Shown: positions 33,621 through 42,230 of the stretch, in pieces
Layout of the letters: the number at the start of each line of letters is the position of its first letter
How positions within the stretch are numbered: position 1 is the stretch's first letter
Assembly: GCF_003944715.1 (NCBI RefSeq)
Contig: NZ_RWIT01000025.1
Span: forward strand, 1 to 42,347
From: Hymenobacter rigui
Lineage (GTDB): Bacteria > Bacteroidota > Bacteroidia > Cytophagales > Hymenobacteraceae
Reading direction: 5' to 3'
Length of the DNA stretch: 42,347 bases
Notes under the pieces: generated by a model
The model's input: only the letters and a program-made list of their open reading frames with translations
Told to the model about the DNA's origin: nothing
Databases searched by the model: none
Position numbers and translations under genes: made by a program

Positions 33621-35402
33621 TTACGCCAGGGTGTTTTCCAACGAGTTCAATGCAGCGGCTGGCGCCTGCTCACTCTCCTGCACCAAGTTGTCGGCCAAAT
33701 CCTGAGCCAGCGCTACCATCGTCATGGTGGGATTCCAGGAGCCACTGGCGGGCCATAGGGCTCCCCCGGTTACATACACATTCTCGATACCGTGCGGCCG
33801 GTAATCTAGGCCTACCACTCCCTCACTTCCCTCACCGATCCACAGCGGAGATCCTTCGTGCACCAGACCGCCGACACGGCGCTGGCTCTGGGCGGGACGA
33901 TGAGCTCTCCAACTGCCCTGAGTGGGCGTGCCATGCCAGTATTCCACCCGCTCGCTGCCAATGGGAGAGAGGGCTTGCTCCAGCATCTGGAAGGTGCCCT
34001 CATCCATCGTATCCCACGTTTGTAGATCCGTTTCGCTGGCGATGGCCTGCAGGTTGATGTTCGTTGTCGGGTCGCTTTGGCCGTTGAGGCGGATGTAGTT
34101 ATCGGGATTGCGAAAATCCATTTCCCCAAGTACCGCACACACGAAAACCAGGTAGTCCTCGGAACTGGTAAGCTGAGCCAGGGATGCGGTGGCTACTACA
34201 TCAGGCATGTAGCGGGCGGCCATACTGGCATTTTTCAGCGGGTTGCGGTCCGAGAGAACGGACAACTGCACGTGGTATTGCATACCACTGGTTGGATTGA
34301 CGCCAGCCAGGTAGATAGCAGCCAGTTCTAATTCCTCCAGGTCAGCCGCAAATGCGTAATCTTGGCGCGGAATTCGGGCTACTACGGAGGTAATAAAATG
34401 CGCTGTAAACCGCTCTCCCACCTTTTCCAGATTTGGGAAAGAGTTCATCAACAAGGTAGCAGGCGGGACAGTGCCCATGGCCAGAATCAGCTTGGCCGAG
34501 CCAATATTCACCACCCCCCGGGAGGTATTGAGTGCGGTGGCAACCCCATCCTGCTGATAGATCTGGTGAACAATACATTCCCCGGCAATCTTGAGCGGGT
34601 TACCCTCGCCGCGGCTCTGCAGATCGGCTTGGTGGCTGACCAGATCCAGCAGTACCGATGGGGTAGAGAATTTGGCAAAATCAATCCCGGCCTGCACACT
34701 GCTGCCGACTGCCAGTGGCGCGGCCATCACCCGGGTGGCCGAAGGAATTCGGCCAAGGTTGGCGCTTAACATGGCTTGCAGCTCCCGTTGCAACACGCTG
34801 TAGACCGGCCGCTGCTGTGCTACTAACTGCAGCAACTTGGGAGAAAGATTCTGATCAATCTCATCAGCCGGGATAACATTCAGCAGCTTTTCCGCCGAAG
34901 CAAAGTGAGCGCGGGCTGCTGCCACCGTATGCTCAGGCCAGTACTGCATCTCTTCCAGAGTAGGCCGTGGGCACCAAGCACTCCACATGATACTGCGGCC
35001 GCCAAAAAAGGGTACCATGCCATGCTGAAACTGGATGTTGCCCTGCGGCTGCGTAGCCGTGCGGGCCGATAGCGTCCAGGGAAACGTTTCGGAGAGATGC
35101 CCTAGGGTGCGCTGGTAAGGAATGGGCAGGTTCTGGAAATGCTCGGGCAGAAAAAAAGGCCCCCGCTCGAGTATCAGGATTCGGGCCATGGGCATTTGCG
35201 TGAGTACGCGCTCGGCAAAAGCCAGGGCGCAAAAGCCGCTTCCAATAATGATATAGTCAAACTGCTCCTGCTCCCGGACATCCTTCCACGCCTCTTCGGA
35301 AAGAAAGAAGATATGATCCATCACCTTCTGAGGGGTGGGAGTTTGTGGACCGGGCGTGGGGTAACCGAAGGCCAGGTTGGGACTGGATGAAAAAGTTTTC
35401 AT
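33621..35402 (-). CDS. GMC-family FAD-dependent oxidoreductase
   Basis: 593 residues. The FAD-binding motif FDYIIIGSGFCALAFAERVL is at about 48-67, followed by ILILERGP. The substrate-side middle includes FGGRSIMWSAWCPRP. The C-terminal GMC domain ends with IENVYVTGGALWPASGSWNP and TMTMVALAQDLAD, including the expected His-Asn type active-site region replaced by GSWNPT. The enzyme oxidises an alcohol or sugar using FAD; the substrate is not known. There is no clear signal peptide, so it is probably cytoplasmic. It leads a two-gene operon with the PAS-cupin protein. Confidence 0.85.
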   Translation of the reverse strand: MKTFSSSPNLAFGYPTPGPQTPTPQKVMDHIFFLSEEAWKDVREQEQFDYIIIGSGFCALAFAERVLTQMPMARILILERGPFFLPEHFQNLPIPYQRTLGHLSETFPWTLSARTATQPQGNIQFQHGMVPFFGGRSIMWSAWCPRPTLEEMQYWPEHTVAAARAHFASAEKLLNVIPADEIDQNLSPKLLQLVAQQRPVYSVLQRELQAMLSANLGRIPSATRVMAAPLAVGSSVQAGIDFAKFSTPSVLLDLVSHQADLQSRGEGNPLKIAGECIVHQIYQQDGVATALNTSRGVVNIGSAKLILAMGTVPPATLLMNSFPNLEKVGERFTAHFITSVVARIPRQDYAFAADLEELELAAIYLAGVNPTSGMQYHVQLSVLSDRNPLKNASMAARYMPDVVATASLAQLTSSEDYLVFVCAVLGEMDFRNPDNYIRLNGQSDPTTNINLQAIASETDLQTWDTMDEGTFQMLEQALSPIGSERVEYWHGTPTQGSWRAHRPAQSQRRVGGLVHEGSPLWIGEGSEGVVGLDYRPHGIENVYVTGGALWPASGSWNPTMTMVALAQDLADNLVQESEQAPAAALNSLENTLA

Positions 35403-35851
35403 CAGATAAGGGATAACTAAACGGTCCTACTCGTAAGGCTTTTCAGATTCGCCCCGTTTTTTAAAATGGTGGCTGGGCTCCATTGGAGCAATAGGTGCAC
35501 TAGGGAGGATAAACAGAGCAATCGTATAAACATATGTAATTTAATATATTTATACAAGTAGTGATTTTACTAGTTATGTGCCCCCCGCTTGAGGTATGGG
35601 GGGCCACTACCTTAATCGTCCGAGCAGAAAGGTCCATTGCTTAAGCTGCACAGCCGTAAAAACAGCCGGCAAATCCGGCTGGAACGAGCCAGTGCGCAGA
35701 ATTCTCGACAGAGTATTCCGCTACAGATAGTCATCGCGCCGCGATCAGCCAATTCCCTGCGCCGGTAACGTGGCTGTCACCACGGCCCACCAGTTAGCCG
35801 TTAACTCGTAGCGGGCTGCCATCGCTTCCTGCAAGCACCAACACTTTCCAG
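35403..35851. other. Intergenic, terminators and AT-rich promoter region
   Basis: Holds the AT-rich promoter region of the GMC gene (about 35520-35575), a C/G hairpin at 35580-35604 (GCCCCCC/GGGGGGC) and the export-operon terminator. No gene seen. Confidence 0.45.
35658..35681 (-). terminator. Rho-independent terminator of the peptide export operon
   Basis: On the minus strand, CAGCCGG/CCGGCTG with a 5-base loop followed by TTTTT, about 170 bases after the VKOR-fusion stop. Confidence 0.75.
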
Positions 35852-37492
35852 CTACTGCTTAGAATAGGTTGCCGCCTCTGCAAAAACAGGTTGCTGAATT
35901 TGCTCCTGCGTTAGAAAATACTCTGCCAGGCCGGGCAGCAGTAAGACAAGCTGCTCGGCGGCGTAACCCGGGGGTAACAGGTAGCCATTGACAAACAAGG
36001 TCGGGGTACGGGTTATGCCCTGCTGCCGGTTCCAGGCGTAGTGACGTGTGAGCAGGTGCGTGCTGGATGAGTAATCACCTGTAAAGTCAGCCGGATGCGT
36101 GGCGGCAAACGAATCCAGATTCATAGTGTGGTACCAGGCCCGTAGCATTTCAGCCGTCCGCAGGCACTCATCTTCCTGGCCACGCACGTGCGTAAGCCAG
36201 TGCTGCAACACATATTGCGTGGTTGTGGGGAAGCGGCCCACGTCGGCGTTACTGCCCGTCAAACGCAGGCGCACTTTAATCAGCTCTGGAAATAAAGCCA
36301 GCAGCCGGTCCAGCTGCGCGTGGGTACGCTGGCAGGGTACGCAGTAGGGATTGCTGACCATAATTATGTCGATGGGCGCGTCAGCGGCCCCGAATACCAT
36401 TTCCTGGTTGAACTCCCAGTCATCCGCCCTGGACTGCTGCTGCAGCAAGGTCGTAAACAAAGGCACCGAATTCTTGGTCCGCAGCAAGGCTCGCTTCTCT
36501 TGGCGCGTAGCCTGCTGCCGCAACAGTACCTGCTTGAGGGCCAGTAGTCCGCCGGTCAACACCAGCAACCCGCCCCCGGCAAATAATTGGGTTGGCAGTG
36601 ACAGAGCACGAAGGGTTACTTGCTGTTGGGAGAAAGCTAGCAAGGCCACAACGGCCTGCAGGCCTAAAATTCCATCAACTACCAGGCACAGCCGGCACCA
36701 GGCTTTCACGACCACGACCTGATAGTAGATAGAGGCCAGGATCACGACTGGACCAGCCAGGGCCAGCCCGGCCAAGAGCAACGCAGCGCCCGCCGCCGGT
36801 TGTCCCGCCAGCGCCACGGCAATTAGCAACCCAGCCTGCCAGGGAAAGTAAGTGGCCACAGCGTCGGGCAACCCGTAAAGGCCAAACAGGTGCACCGGGT
36901 CCGCCTCCAGGACACTGTCGCAGCCGGGCTGGGCATCGCCCCCGCAGAATTCGGCGATCAGACCGGGTGTGGCACCTACCTCCCGCCCGATCAGCAGGTA
37001 TCCGATAACTACCCCGGCCAGGGCCAGCAGATACAGTGCTGTTGTCCACCAGGAGGGTAGGTAAGCCGAAACTGCCAGTAGCCCAAGACTTAGTGCCGTG
37101 CCGCTCCAGCGTGCAAGGCGGGTAACCGTCCGCTCTTGCCTGTACGCGGCCAGTTGCTCCTCACTCGGGGGGGTACGCATTCCTTCGACCCTGAGAAGGA
37201 TACCACTCCACTGCGCCGGCTCCGCCCGGGCCACCGCCAGCTCTGCCGCCGAGCGGATCAGCACAAGTTCCCCGCTGCCCCGTTCCAGATAGGCCAGATA
37301 AGGAAAGCCAACCTCGGCCAGCTGCTCGTCGGCTACCTGGGCCACGGATTGGTTAACGCCAAAACTGTCGAGCACATCCGCAACGGCCAGCAGGGAAGGG
37401 TAATCCGGGTGGGTGTGGACCCGTTCGCTAAACTCTTGCCGGGCAACTGGCAGGTGCTGCAGCTGCAGCAGGCGGGCAACGATCTGCTCCAT
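35852..37492 (-). CDS. C39-like/VKOR/thioredoxin fusion, disulfide-forming membrane protein
   Basis: 546 residues in three parts. Residues 1-85 resemble a C39 peptidase-like domain without the catalytic cysteine (THPDYPSLLAVADVLDSFGV), common in peptide-export clusters. Residues about 130-325 are a vitamin K epoxide reductase bundle of about five helices, with loop cysteines C183 and C191 (FCGGDAQPGCDSV) and the active pair C266/C269 (WCRLC). Residues about 355-530 are a thioredoxin/DsbA-like domain with C384/C387 (YCVPC). Together these can make disulfides and pass them to a substrate, with electrons going to quinone. As the last gene of the export operon, 44 bases after the HlyD gene, it probably oxidises the six-cysteine peptide. 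All redox cysteines are present. Confidence 0.88.
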   Translation of the reverse strand: MEQIVARLLQLQHLPVARQEFSERVHTHPDYPSLLAVADVLDSFGVNQSVAQVADEQLAEVGFPYLAYLERGSGELVLIRSAAELAVARAEPAQWSGILLRVEGMRTPPSEEQLAAYRQERTVTRLARWSGTALSLGLLAVSAYLPSWWTTALYLLALAGVVIGYLLIGREVGATPGLIAEFCGGDAQPGCDSVLEADPVHLFGLYGLPDAVATYFPWQAGLLIAVALAGQPAAGAALLLAGLALAGPVVILASIYYQVVVVKAWCRLCLVVDGILGLQAVVALLAFSQQQVTLRALSLPTQLFAGGGLLVLTGGLLALKQVLLRQQATRQEKRALLRTKNSVPLFTTLLQQQSRADDWEFNQEMVFGAADAPIDIIMVSNPYCVPCQRTHAQLDRLLALFPELIKVRLRLTGSNADVGRFPTTTQYVLQHWLTHVRGQEDECLRTAEMLRAWYHTMNLDSFAATHPADFTGDYSSSTHLLTRHYAWNRQQGITRTPTLFVNGYLLPPGYAAEQLVLLLPGLAEYFLTQEQIQQPVFAEAATYSKQ

Positions 37493-37536
37493 GGAACAAG
37501 GAAAGTCAAGTGCGAAGAAAGGACGAAAGGGATAGC

Positions 37537-38829
37537 CTAGTGAGCGGGCGATAAAGCCGCCCGGATCGGTTGAAACAGGCGTTGCAGCAGCCGCTGCTCG
37601 CGGGTGATAATTTCCGCGGAGGCGGTCATACCTACCCGGTAAGGCAGCTTCTGGCCCCGGGTCGTGACCAGTTCCCGGGGTAGCCGCACCTGGGCGACAA
37701 AACCATCCTGCAGGGGTACCTGCGCTACGGCCTGAATAGTGCCTCGTACCAAGCCAAATTCCTGGTAAGGGTATCCGTTGAAGCGAATCAGCACGGTCTG
37801 TCCCACGCGAACTTTGCCCGCGCTTTGCTGCGGAATGCGCATCTGGCCGGCGTAAGCGGTGTTGCCGGGAGCCACGTAAAACAGGTCCTGCCCGGCTGCC
37901 ACCTGCTGATTATCCTGCAGGGGTAGAGGAAAATATACCCGTCCAGCAATAGGCGAGCGGAGCAGAAATGTGCGTTCCCATTGGGCTGTGGCACTCTGCA
38001 AGGTCGTGAGGGCTTGCAGAAACTGATCGCGCTGTTCGGTTAGGGAAAGGTCCAGGCTCAACAGCTCCTGCTGCTTGCTGCGCTGGGCGGACGAGTTGCT
38101 TAGCACCGCCGCCAGCGTTTGCCGGTAGGGCATGCGCTGAGACAATAACTTAGTTTTCTCGCGTTGCAGGTCCAACGGGGCGATGACCTTCTGCTGCGCC
38201 AGCCGTTGGTGCATCGCATACTCGGCAGTGGCCAGGCTGAGCGCTTCCTGCTGGATGCTCTGCTGCTGGGTCAGGTTCTGACCCATGGCCCGCAGGTCCG
38301 CCAGCTCCAGGCGCAACAGGGCCTTCCGGCGGGCAAAGTATCCCCGCGTTAGGGTAGTGCGCAGCTGCAGGTGAGCCAAGGCGAAGGGCTGGTAGGCCAC
38401 CTGCAGCTCGCCGAGCTGATGGAAGCGATCTAGCGGCAGTTGGGCAACCTGTTCCAAATGACCGCCTCGGATCAAGTTCCAGGCCTGCTGCAACTCCCGG
38501 GAGAGCTCCGTAACTTCTTCGGGGCGGGCCGTGCTTTCCATGTAGCCCAGCGGCATTCCTACCCCGACGGCTTGTCCATCCCGGACCAGAACCCGAACCA
38601 GGCGACCCTCGCTGCGGGATGGGACGGTTTTGGGGGCGTTAACCGAGGTAAGCGTAAAGGTGGCTGGGACCAAGTCGGGAAAATGAATCAGCCAACTACC
38701 GTAAAATATAGCCAGCAGTAGCCCGGCCAGCAGGGTAATGCTCCAGCGGAGCATCCAGGTGGGCTGGCGCGCTAGCAGGTCCTGCACCTCGTCGGCGCGC
38801 ACTTCCTCAAAACGGGTTGCAGTGGGCAT
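37537..38829 (-). CDS. HlyD-family periplasmic adaptor of the peptide exporter
   Basis: 430 residues: a short cytoplasmic N-terminus, one membrane helix (about 28-50), a lipoyl half (PSRSEGRLVRVLVRDGQAVG), a long coiled-coil region (about 90-270), the second lipoyl half (RSPIAGRVYFPLPLQDNQQV) and a beta-barrel part (GQTVLIRFNGYPYQEFGLVR). This is the standard adaptor that links an inner-membrane ABC exporter to an outer-membrane channel. It starts 10 bases after the transporter stop. No TolC-like gene is in the window, so the outer channel must be supplied elsewhere. Confidence 0.9.
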   Translation of the reverse strand: MPTATRFEEVRADEVQDLLARQPTWMLRWSITLLAGLLLAIFYGSWLIHFPDLVPATFTLTSVNAPKTVPSRSEGRLVRVLVRDGQAVGVGMPLGYMESTARPEEVTELSRELQQAWNLIRGGHLEQVAQLPLDRFHQLGELQVAYQPFALAHLQLRTTLTRGYFARRKALLRLELADLRAMGQNLTQQQSIQQEALSLATAEYAMHQRLAQQKVIAPLDLQREKTKLLSQRMPYRQTLAAVLSNSSAQRSKQQELLSLDLSLTEQRDQFLQALTTLQSATAQWERTFLLRSPIAGRVYFPLPLQDNQQVAAGQDLFYVAPGNTAYAGQMRIPQQSAGKVRVGQTVLIRFNGYPYQEFGLVRGTIQAVAQVPLQDGFVAQVRLPRELVTTRGQKLPYRVGMTASAEIITREQRLLQRLFQPIRAALSPAH

Positions 38830-38839
38830 GTACGTCAGG

Positions 38840-41122
38840 CTAGGCTCCGAGGGCGAGTTGGTTCTTTACTAGGTGCCAGTACTGGCCCCTGCGGGCAATC
38901 AGGCTAGCGTGAGTCCCGCTTTCTGTCAGCCGGCCCTTGTCCAGGACTACCAGCTGGTCGGCGTGGCTGACGGTACTGAGTCGGTGGGCCACCACGATGA
39001 CGGTACGGCCCCGGAAAAACTCCTGCAACCGTCCCCAGATTACGGCTTCATTGTGGGCGTCCAAGGCATTGGTCGCCTCGTCGAAGAACAGATACTGCGG
39101 GTTCTTGTACACGGCCCGGGCAATGAGAATGCGTTGACGCTGCCCTTGGCTGATACCGCTGCCGTCCGGCCCGATCTTGGTATGTAATCCCAACGGTAGA
39201 GCCTGCAGAAAATCATCCAGATTGGCCACATGCACAGCATGGGCCAGCTGGGTAGCATCAATGGCGTCTACGCCCACGGCAATATTACGGGCAATCGTGT
39301 CCGAGAACAGGAAGCCGTCCTGCATTACCACCCCGCACTGGCGTCGCCAGCTGGTGTGGCTGATTGTGCGCAGCGGTAGGTTGCCCACCCGGATATCTCC
39401 CGCCGAAGCTTCGTAAAACTTAAGCAGCAGTTTTAACAGTGTTGTTTTCCCGCTCCCGCTCATGCCTACAATCGCCGTGGTGCGCCCGGCTGGCACACTC
39501 AGGCTGACCTGATCCAGAACCAGAGCCTGACCGGCGCCGGGATAGGTAAAGCAGACTTCCCGTAACTGCAGCTGTTGGTGCTCGCCGGCCGGCTGGCCAG
39601 GGGTGGGGACTGGGGCCGGTAAGAGCGTGCCTTCCGGCTCCTCATCGGCCAGGGTGTGAATCTCATTGAGACGCTCCACGCTGATGTGCGCATCCTGCAG
39701 ACTCTGCATAAAGCCGACCAGTTGCTCAACCGGCCCGTTGAGCTGACCTACCATGTATTGCATAGCCAGCATGCCACCAAGGCTCAATTGCCCGTCAATG
39801 ACGGCCTTGGCGGCGAGGAAAGTGATCAGCACATTTTTACCTTCATTAAGCGCAAACGCCCCCGCCTGCTGGTACTGCTGTAGGGAAAGGGAGGTCATCT
39901 GCAGCTTAAATAGCCGGGCCTGCAAACGCTCCCAGGCCCATCGCATGGGGCGTTCCGCGCCGGCGAGCTTTATTTCCTGCATGCCCTGGATAAGTTGCAC
40001 GAGCATGCTCTGACTGCGGGCGGAGGCTCCGAACCGCTGCTGGTCCAGCTTGCGGCGCTGGCGCAGGAACAGGCGAATCCAACTCAAGTATAATAGGCTG
40101 CTGGCCCCAAAGACCAGGAAGATGGTCGTGTTGTAGAGAGCCAGCACGACTCCGAACACCAGCAGATTCAGCAGTGAAAGCAGTATGCTCAGCGCCTGCC
40201 CGGTCAGGAACGCTTCAATCCGGTTATGGTCGTTGATGCGCTGCATCAAGTCCCCATAGTGCTTGGTATCAAAGAAAGCCACGGGTAACCGCATCAACTT
40301 CATAAAGAAGTCAGAGAGGATATTCAGATTCAGCCGGGTGCTGATGTAGAGCAAAATCCAACTACGCACAAACTCCACGCCCAGCCGCCCGGCCAGCAGT
40401 ACGAGCTGGGCGGTCAGGATCAGGTACAGGAAAGATACGTTCTGGGTATTCACACCCACGTCCACTACCGCCTGAATCAGGAAGGGTAACAGCAATTGCA
40501 AACCCGCGGCAACAACCAATCCGAGCAACAGCTGTCCAATCAACTGTTTGTGCTGGGTAACGTAGCTCAGCAGCCGGCTGAAGCCGTAGGTGGGGACTAC
40601 CGTCTCCGGCTCGTCCTGTTCGTAAAAGGTCGGGGTTGTCTCCAGCAGCAGGGCAATACCGGTTGGGATACCCTGCTGGGTGGCGGCGGCCCAATGCTGC
40701 TGAAACTCTGCGGCCGAGTAGGTGAGCAGGCCGCGGCCGGGATCGGCCACGTAGAACGTGTGCGGATGATCAGCGGCCTGATTGGGGAAGCCCCGCCGTT
40801 TGCGGCGTTGACGCAGCCAGGATCGCTGTTGTTTTACATGGTGCACCACCACGTAATGGTTCTGGTCCCAGAGAACAATGCAAGGCAGCGGGGCCTCCGT
40901 TACCAAGCTGTCTAAGGGTAATTCTACGCCCAGCGTGCGAAAGCCGACGGCCTCGGCCGCTTCGGCCAAGCCCAGCAGGGAAGTTCCTTCCCGCGCGAGC
41001 TGGCCTTTTTCGCGCAGGGTTTGCACGGGAATGGAGCGGCCGTAGTGCCGGGCAATCATGCGCAGGCAAGTCGGGCCGCAGTCCATGGTATCGAACTGCT
41101 TATAATAAGGGAATTTCGCCAC
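38840..41122 (-). CDS. C39 peptidase-containing ABC transporter (PCAT) for a leader peptide
   Basis: 760 residues from a GTG at 41122 (VAKFPYYKQFDTMDCGPTCL). This start is chosen because family members begin just before this motif; the frame is open to a TTG at 41167, but that would lie within a hairpin. The C39 protease (1-130) has its triad: Cys15 in DCGPTC, His89 in DQNHYVVV, Asp127 in ADPGRG, with Gln9 for the oxyanion. Six membrane helices (about 190-450) follow, then an ATPase with Walker A GMSGSGKTT and signature ISQGQRQR. The enzyme cuts double-glycine-type leaders and exports the rest. It is preceded by the precursor gene and followed by its adaptor. Confidence 0.9.
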   Translation of the reverse strand: MAKFPYYKQFDTMDCGPTCLRMIARHYGRSIPVQTLREKGQLAREGTSLLGLAEAAEAVGFRTLGVELPLDSLVTEAPLPCIVLWDQNHYVVVHHVKQQRSWLRQRRKRRGFPNQAADHPHTFYVADPGRGLLTYSAAEFQQHWAAATQQGIPTGIALLLETTPTFYEQDEPETVVPTYGFSRLLSYVTQHKQLIGQLLLGLVVAAGLQLLLPFLIQAVVDVGVNTQNVSFLYLILTAQLVLLAGRLGVEFVRSWILLYISTRLNLNILSDFFMKLMRLPVAFFDTKHYGDLMQRINDHNRIEAFLTGQALSILLSLLNLLVFGVVLALYNTTIFLVFGASSLLYLSWIRLFLRQRRKLDQQRFGASARSQSMLVQLIQGMQEIKLAGAERPMRWAWERLQARLFKLQMTSLSLQQYQQAGAFALNEGKNVLITFLAAKAVIDGQLSLGGMLAMQYMVGQLNGPVEQLVGFMQSLQDAHISVERLNEIHTLADEEPEGTLLPAPVPTPGQPAGEHQQLQLREVCFTYPGAGQALVLDQVSLSVPAGRTTAIVGMSGSGKTTLLKLLLKFYEASAGDIRVGNLPLRTISHTSWRRQCGVVMQDGFLFSDTIARNIAVGVDAIDATQLAHAVHVANLDDFLQALPLGLHTKIGPDGSGISQGQRQRILIARAVYKNPQYLFFDEATNALDAHNEAVIWGRLQEFFRGRTVIVVAHRLSTVSHADQLVVLDKGRLTESGTHASLIARRGQYWHLVKNQLALGA

Positions 41123-41156
41123 GCTTTTGGATAAGGATACGCACTCAGCCCGGCAA

Positions 41157-41187
41157 CAGGGCCGCAATCTGGTTGATTGCGGCCCTG
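41157..41187. promoter_or_regulatory. Strong hairpin between precursor and transporter genes (attenuator)
   Basis: Perfect 13-bp arms CAGGGCCGCAATC/GATTGCGGCCCTG with a 5-base loop, 27 bases after the precursor stop. No T run. It likely protects the precursor mRNA or lowers transporter expression relative to the precursor. Confidence 0.6.
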
Positions 41188-41213
41188 CGCGTACTATTTA
41201 GGCAACGGAGTGC

Positions 41214-41429
41214 CTATACCCACGGGCAGGAATCGCCATAAATGCGGGAATCATCGGGACAATAGCAGATGGCTCCACCGGGGCCATCGTTGGCGGCCAG
41301 CGGAATGGCACCACCCTCGCAGTAGCAAGGATAAGGACAGCGGGCGGGGTCAATTGGCCGGCCGGCTATGATGCTTTTCATCTGGGTTCGGCTGAGTTGG
41401 CCTCCGACGTTACTTAATGGCTTGCTCAT
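41214..41429 (-). CDS. Cysteine-rich secreted peptide precursor with double-glycine-type leader
   Basis: 71 residues from the ATG at 41429 (MSKPLSNVGGQLSRTQMKSI). The leader LSRTQMKSIIAG resembles the LSxxEMKxIxGG leaders of Bacteroidota natural-product precursors, with Ala-Gly at 22-23 as the probable cleavage site. The 48-residue core has six cysteines (31, 35, 37, 55, 57, 68; pattern CX3CXC, CXC, C) and two Gly-Gly pairs, and starts RPIDPARC. No lanthionine, radical-SAM or other modifying enzyme is nearby, so disulfides made by the VKOR-thioredoxin fusion are the likely modification. It is first in the operon. Its activity (antimicrobial, signal or other) is unknown. Confidence 0.8.
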   Translation of the reverse strand: MSKPLSNVGGQLSRTQMKSIIAGRPIDPARCPYPCYCEGGAIPLAANDGPGGAICYCPDDSRIYGDSCPWV

Positions 41430-41476
41430 GGTACTAACTAAGTTGGAAAGAATGGATGGATAAGTAGTGCTGGTTT

Positions 41477-41488
41477 TATCACGTGATA
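41477..41488. promoter_or_regulatory. Palindrome TATCACGTGATA upstream of the precursor
   Basis: Perfect 12-bp palindrome centred 53 bases before the start codon; candidate operator. Confidence 0.45.
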
Positions 41489-41510
41489 GGGTACCGACAC
41501 AATAACCCCT

Positions 41511-41522
41511 GTTCGGCCGAAC
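41511..41522. promoter_or_regulatory. Palindrome GTTCGGCCGAAC upstream of the precursor
   Basis: Second perfect 12-bp palindrome, 22 bases beyond the first; may be an operator or part of an upstream hairpin. Confidence 0.4.
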
Positions 41523-42230
41523 ATATAGCATAGATGCGGACAAGCTTCCGCACCGGCGAAGTGCCGGCGGGAGCAGTACTGCCGCAGTAACATCAGATAA
41601 GAAGAAGCCGGGCTCTGTATGGCTCCGATCGGCCTGCGGGTCACGTTCAACCCGCCGGCGAGGACGGAAGGCGTGCTCAGCCGAAGCGGCCGGGTGCATC
41701 AGCAGCCGGAAGGCGTAAACCGGGAAAGGGAAAGGGGTTGCGCACATACTTCACACCGGAGCCCCCGGAATTTTCCGGCTCTGTAATTGGGCTACTAACA
41801 GGTGTGCAGTACTGGGAAAGGAGGGCGGGGACCGGGAAAGGTATTAGCTGATTCCTGGTGCACAAGTATAATGGTCCTGCGCAGAATTCCCACCCGGTCC
41901 AAAACAAATAATTCGGGCTTCGGGCCCATCCAGCGCGCAGGATTACTTGGCGGAGCTAGCGGAGCGTGAAAGTTGCAACGCACGACCACTTACCTGATCC
42001 ATACTAACCCAACTCAAACGACCATGCCCCAAGTCGATATTGGCTACGGCGGCTGACTGTTGCGTGGGCACTAAGCAGCTAGACTGGCGGTGACGGCCAT
42101 TAGCAAGGAAATGCGACCCGCCCGGGAAAAGCAGAAGTGAATATTATCTATTTGGAGTAGTTGCCCGAACCAACGGAAGGTCAGTCCTGGGGGTAAGCAT
42201 ATGGTAATCGCACTCGGTATTATAGCGGAT
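41523..42230. other. Intergenic, no gene supported
   Basis: About 700 bases between the precursor promoter and the transposase tail. Open frames here are compositionally odd (proline- and arginine-rich) and unrecognised. A 10-codon frame (MPQVDIGYGG) begins near 42024 but is too short to call. Confidence 0.4.

Noticed and set aside
41214..41429. Lanthipeptide precursor
   Set aside because: No lanthionine synthetase or other modifying enzyme is nearby; the operon instead has a disulfide-forming protein.
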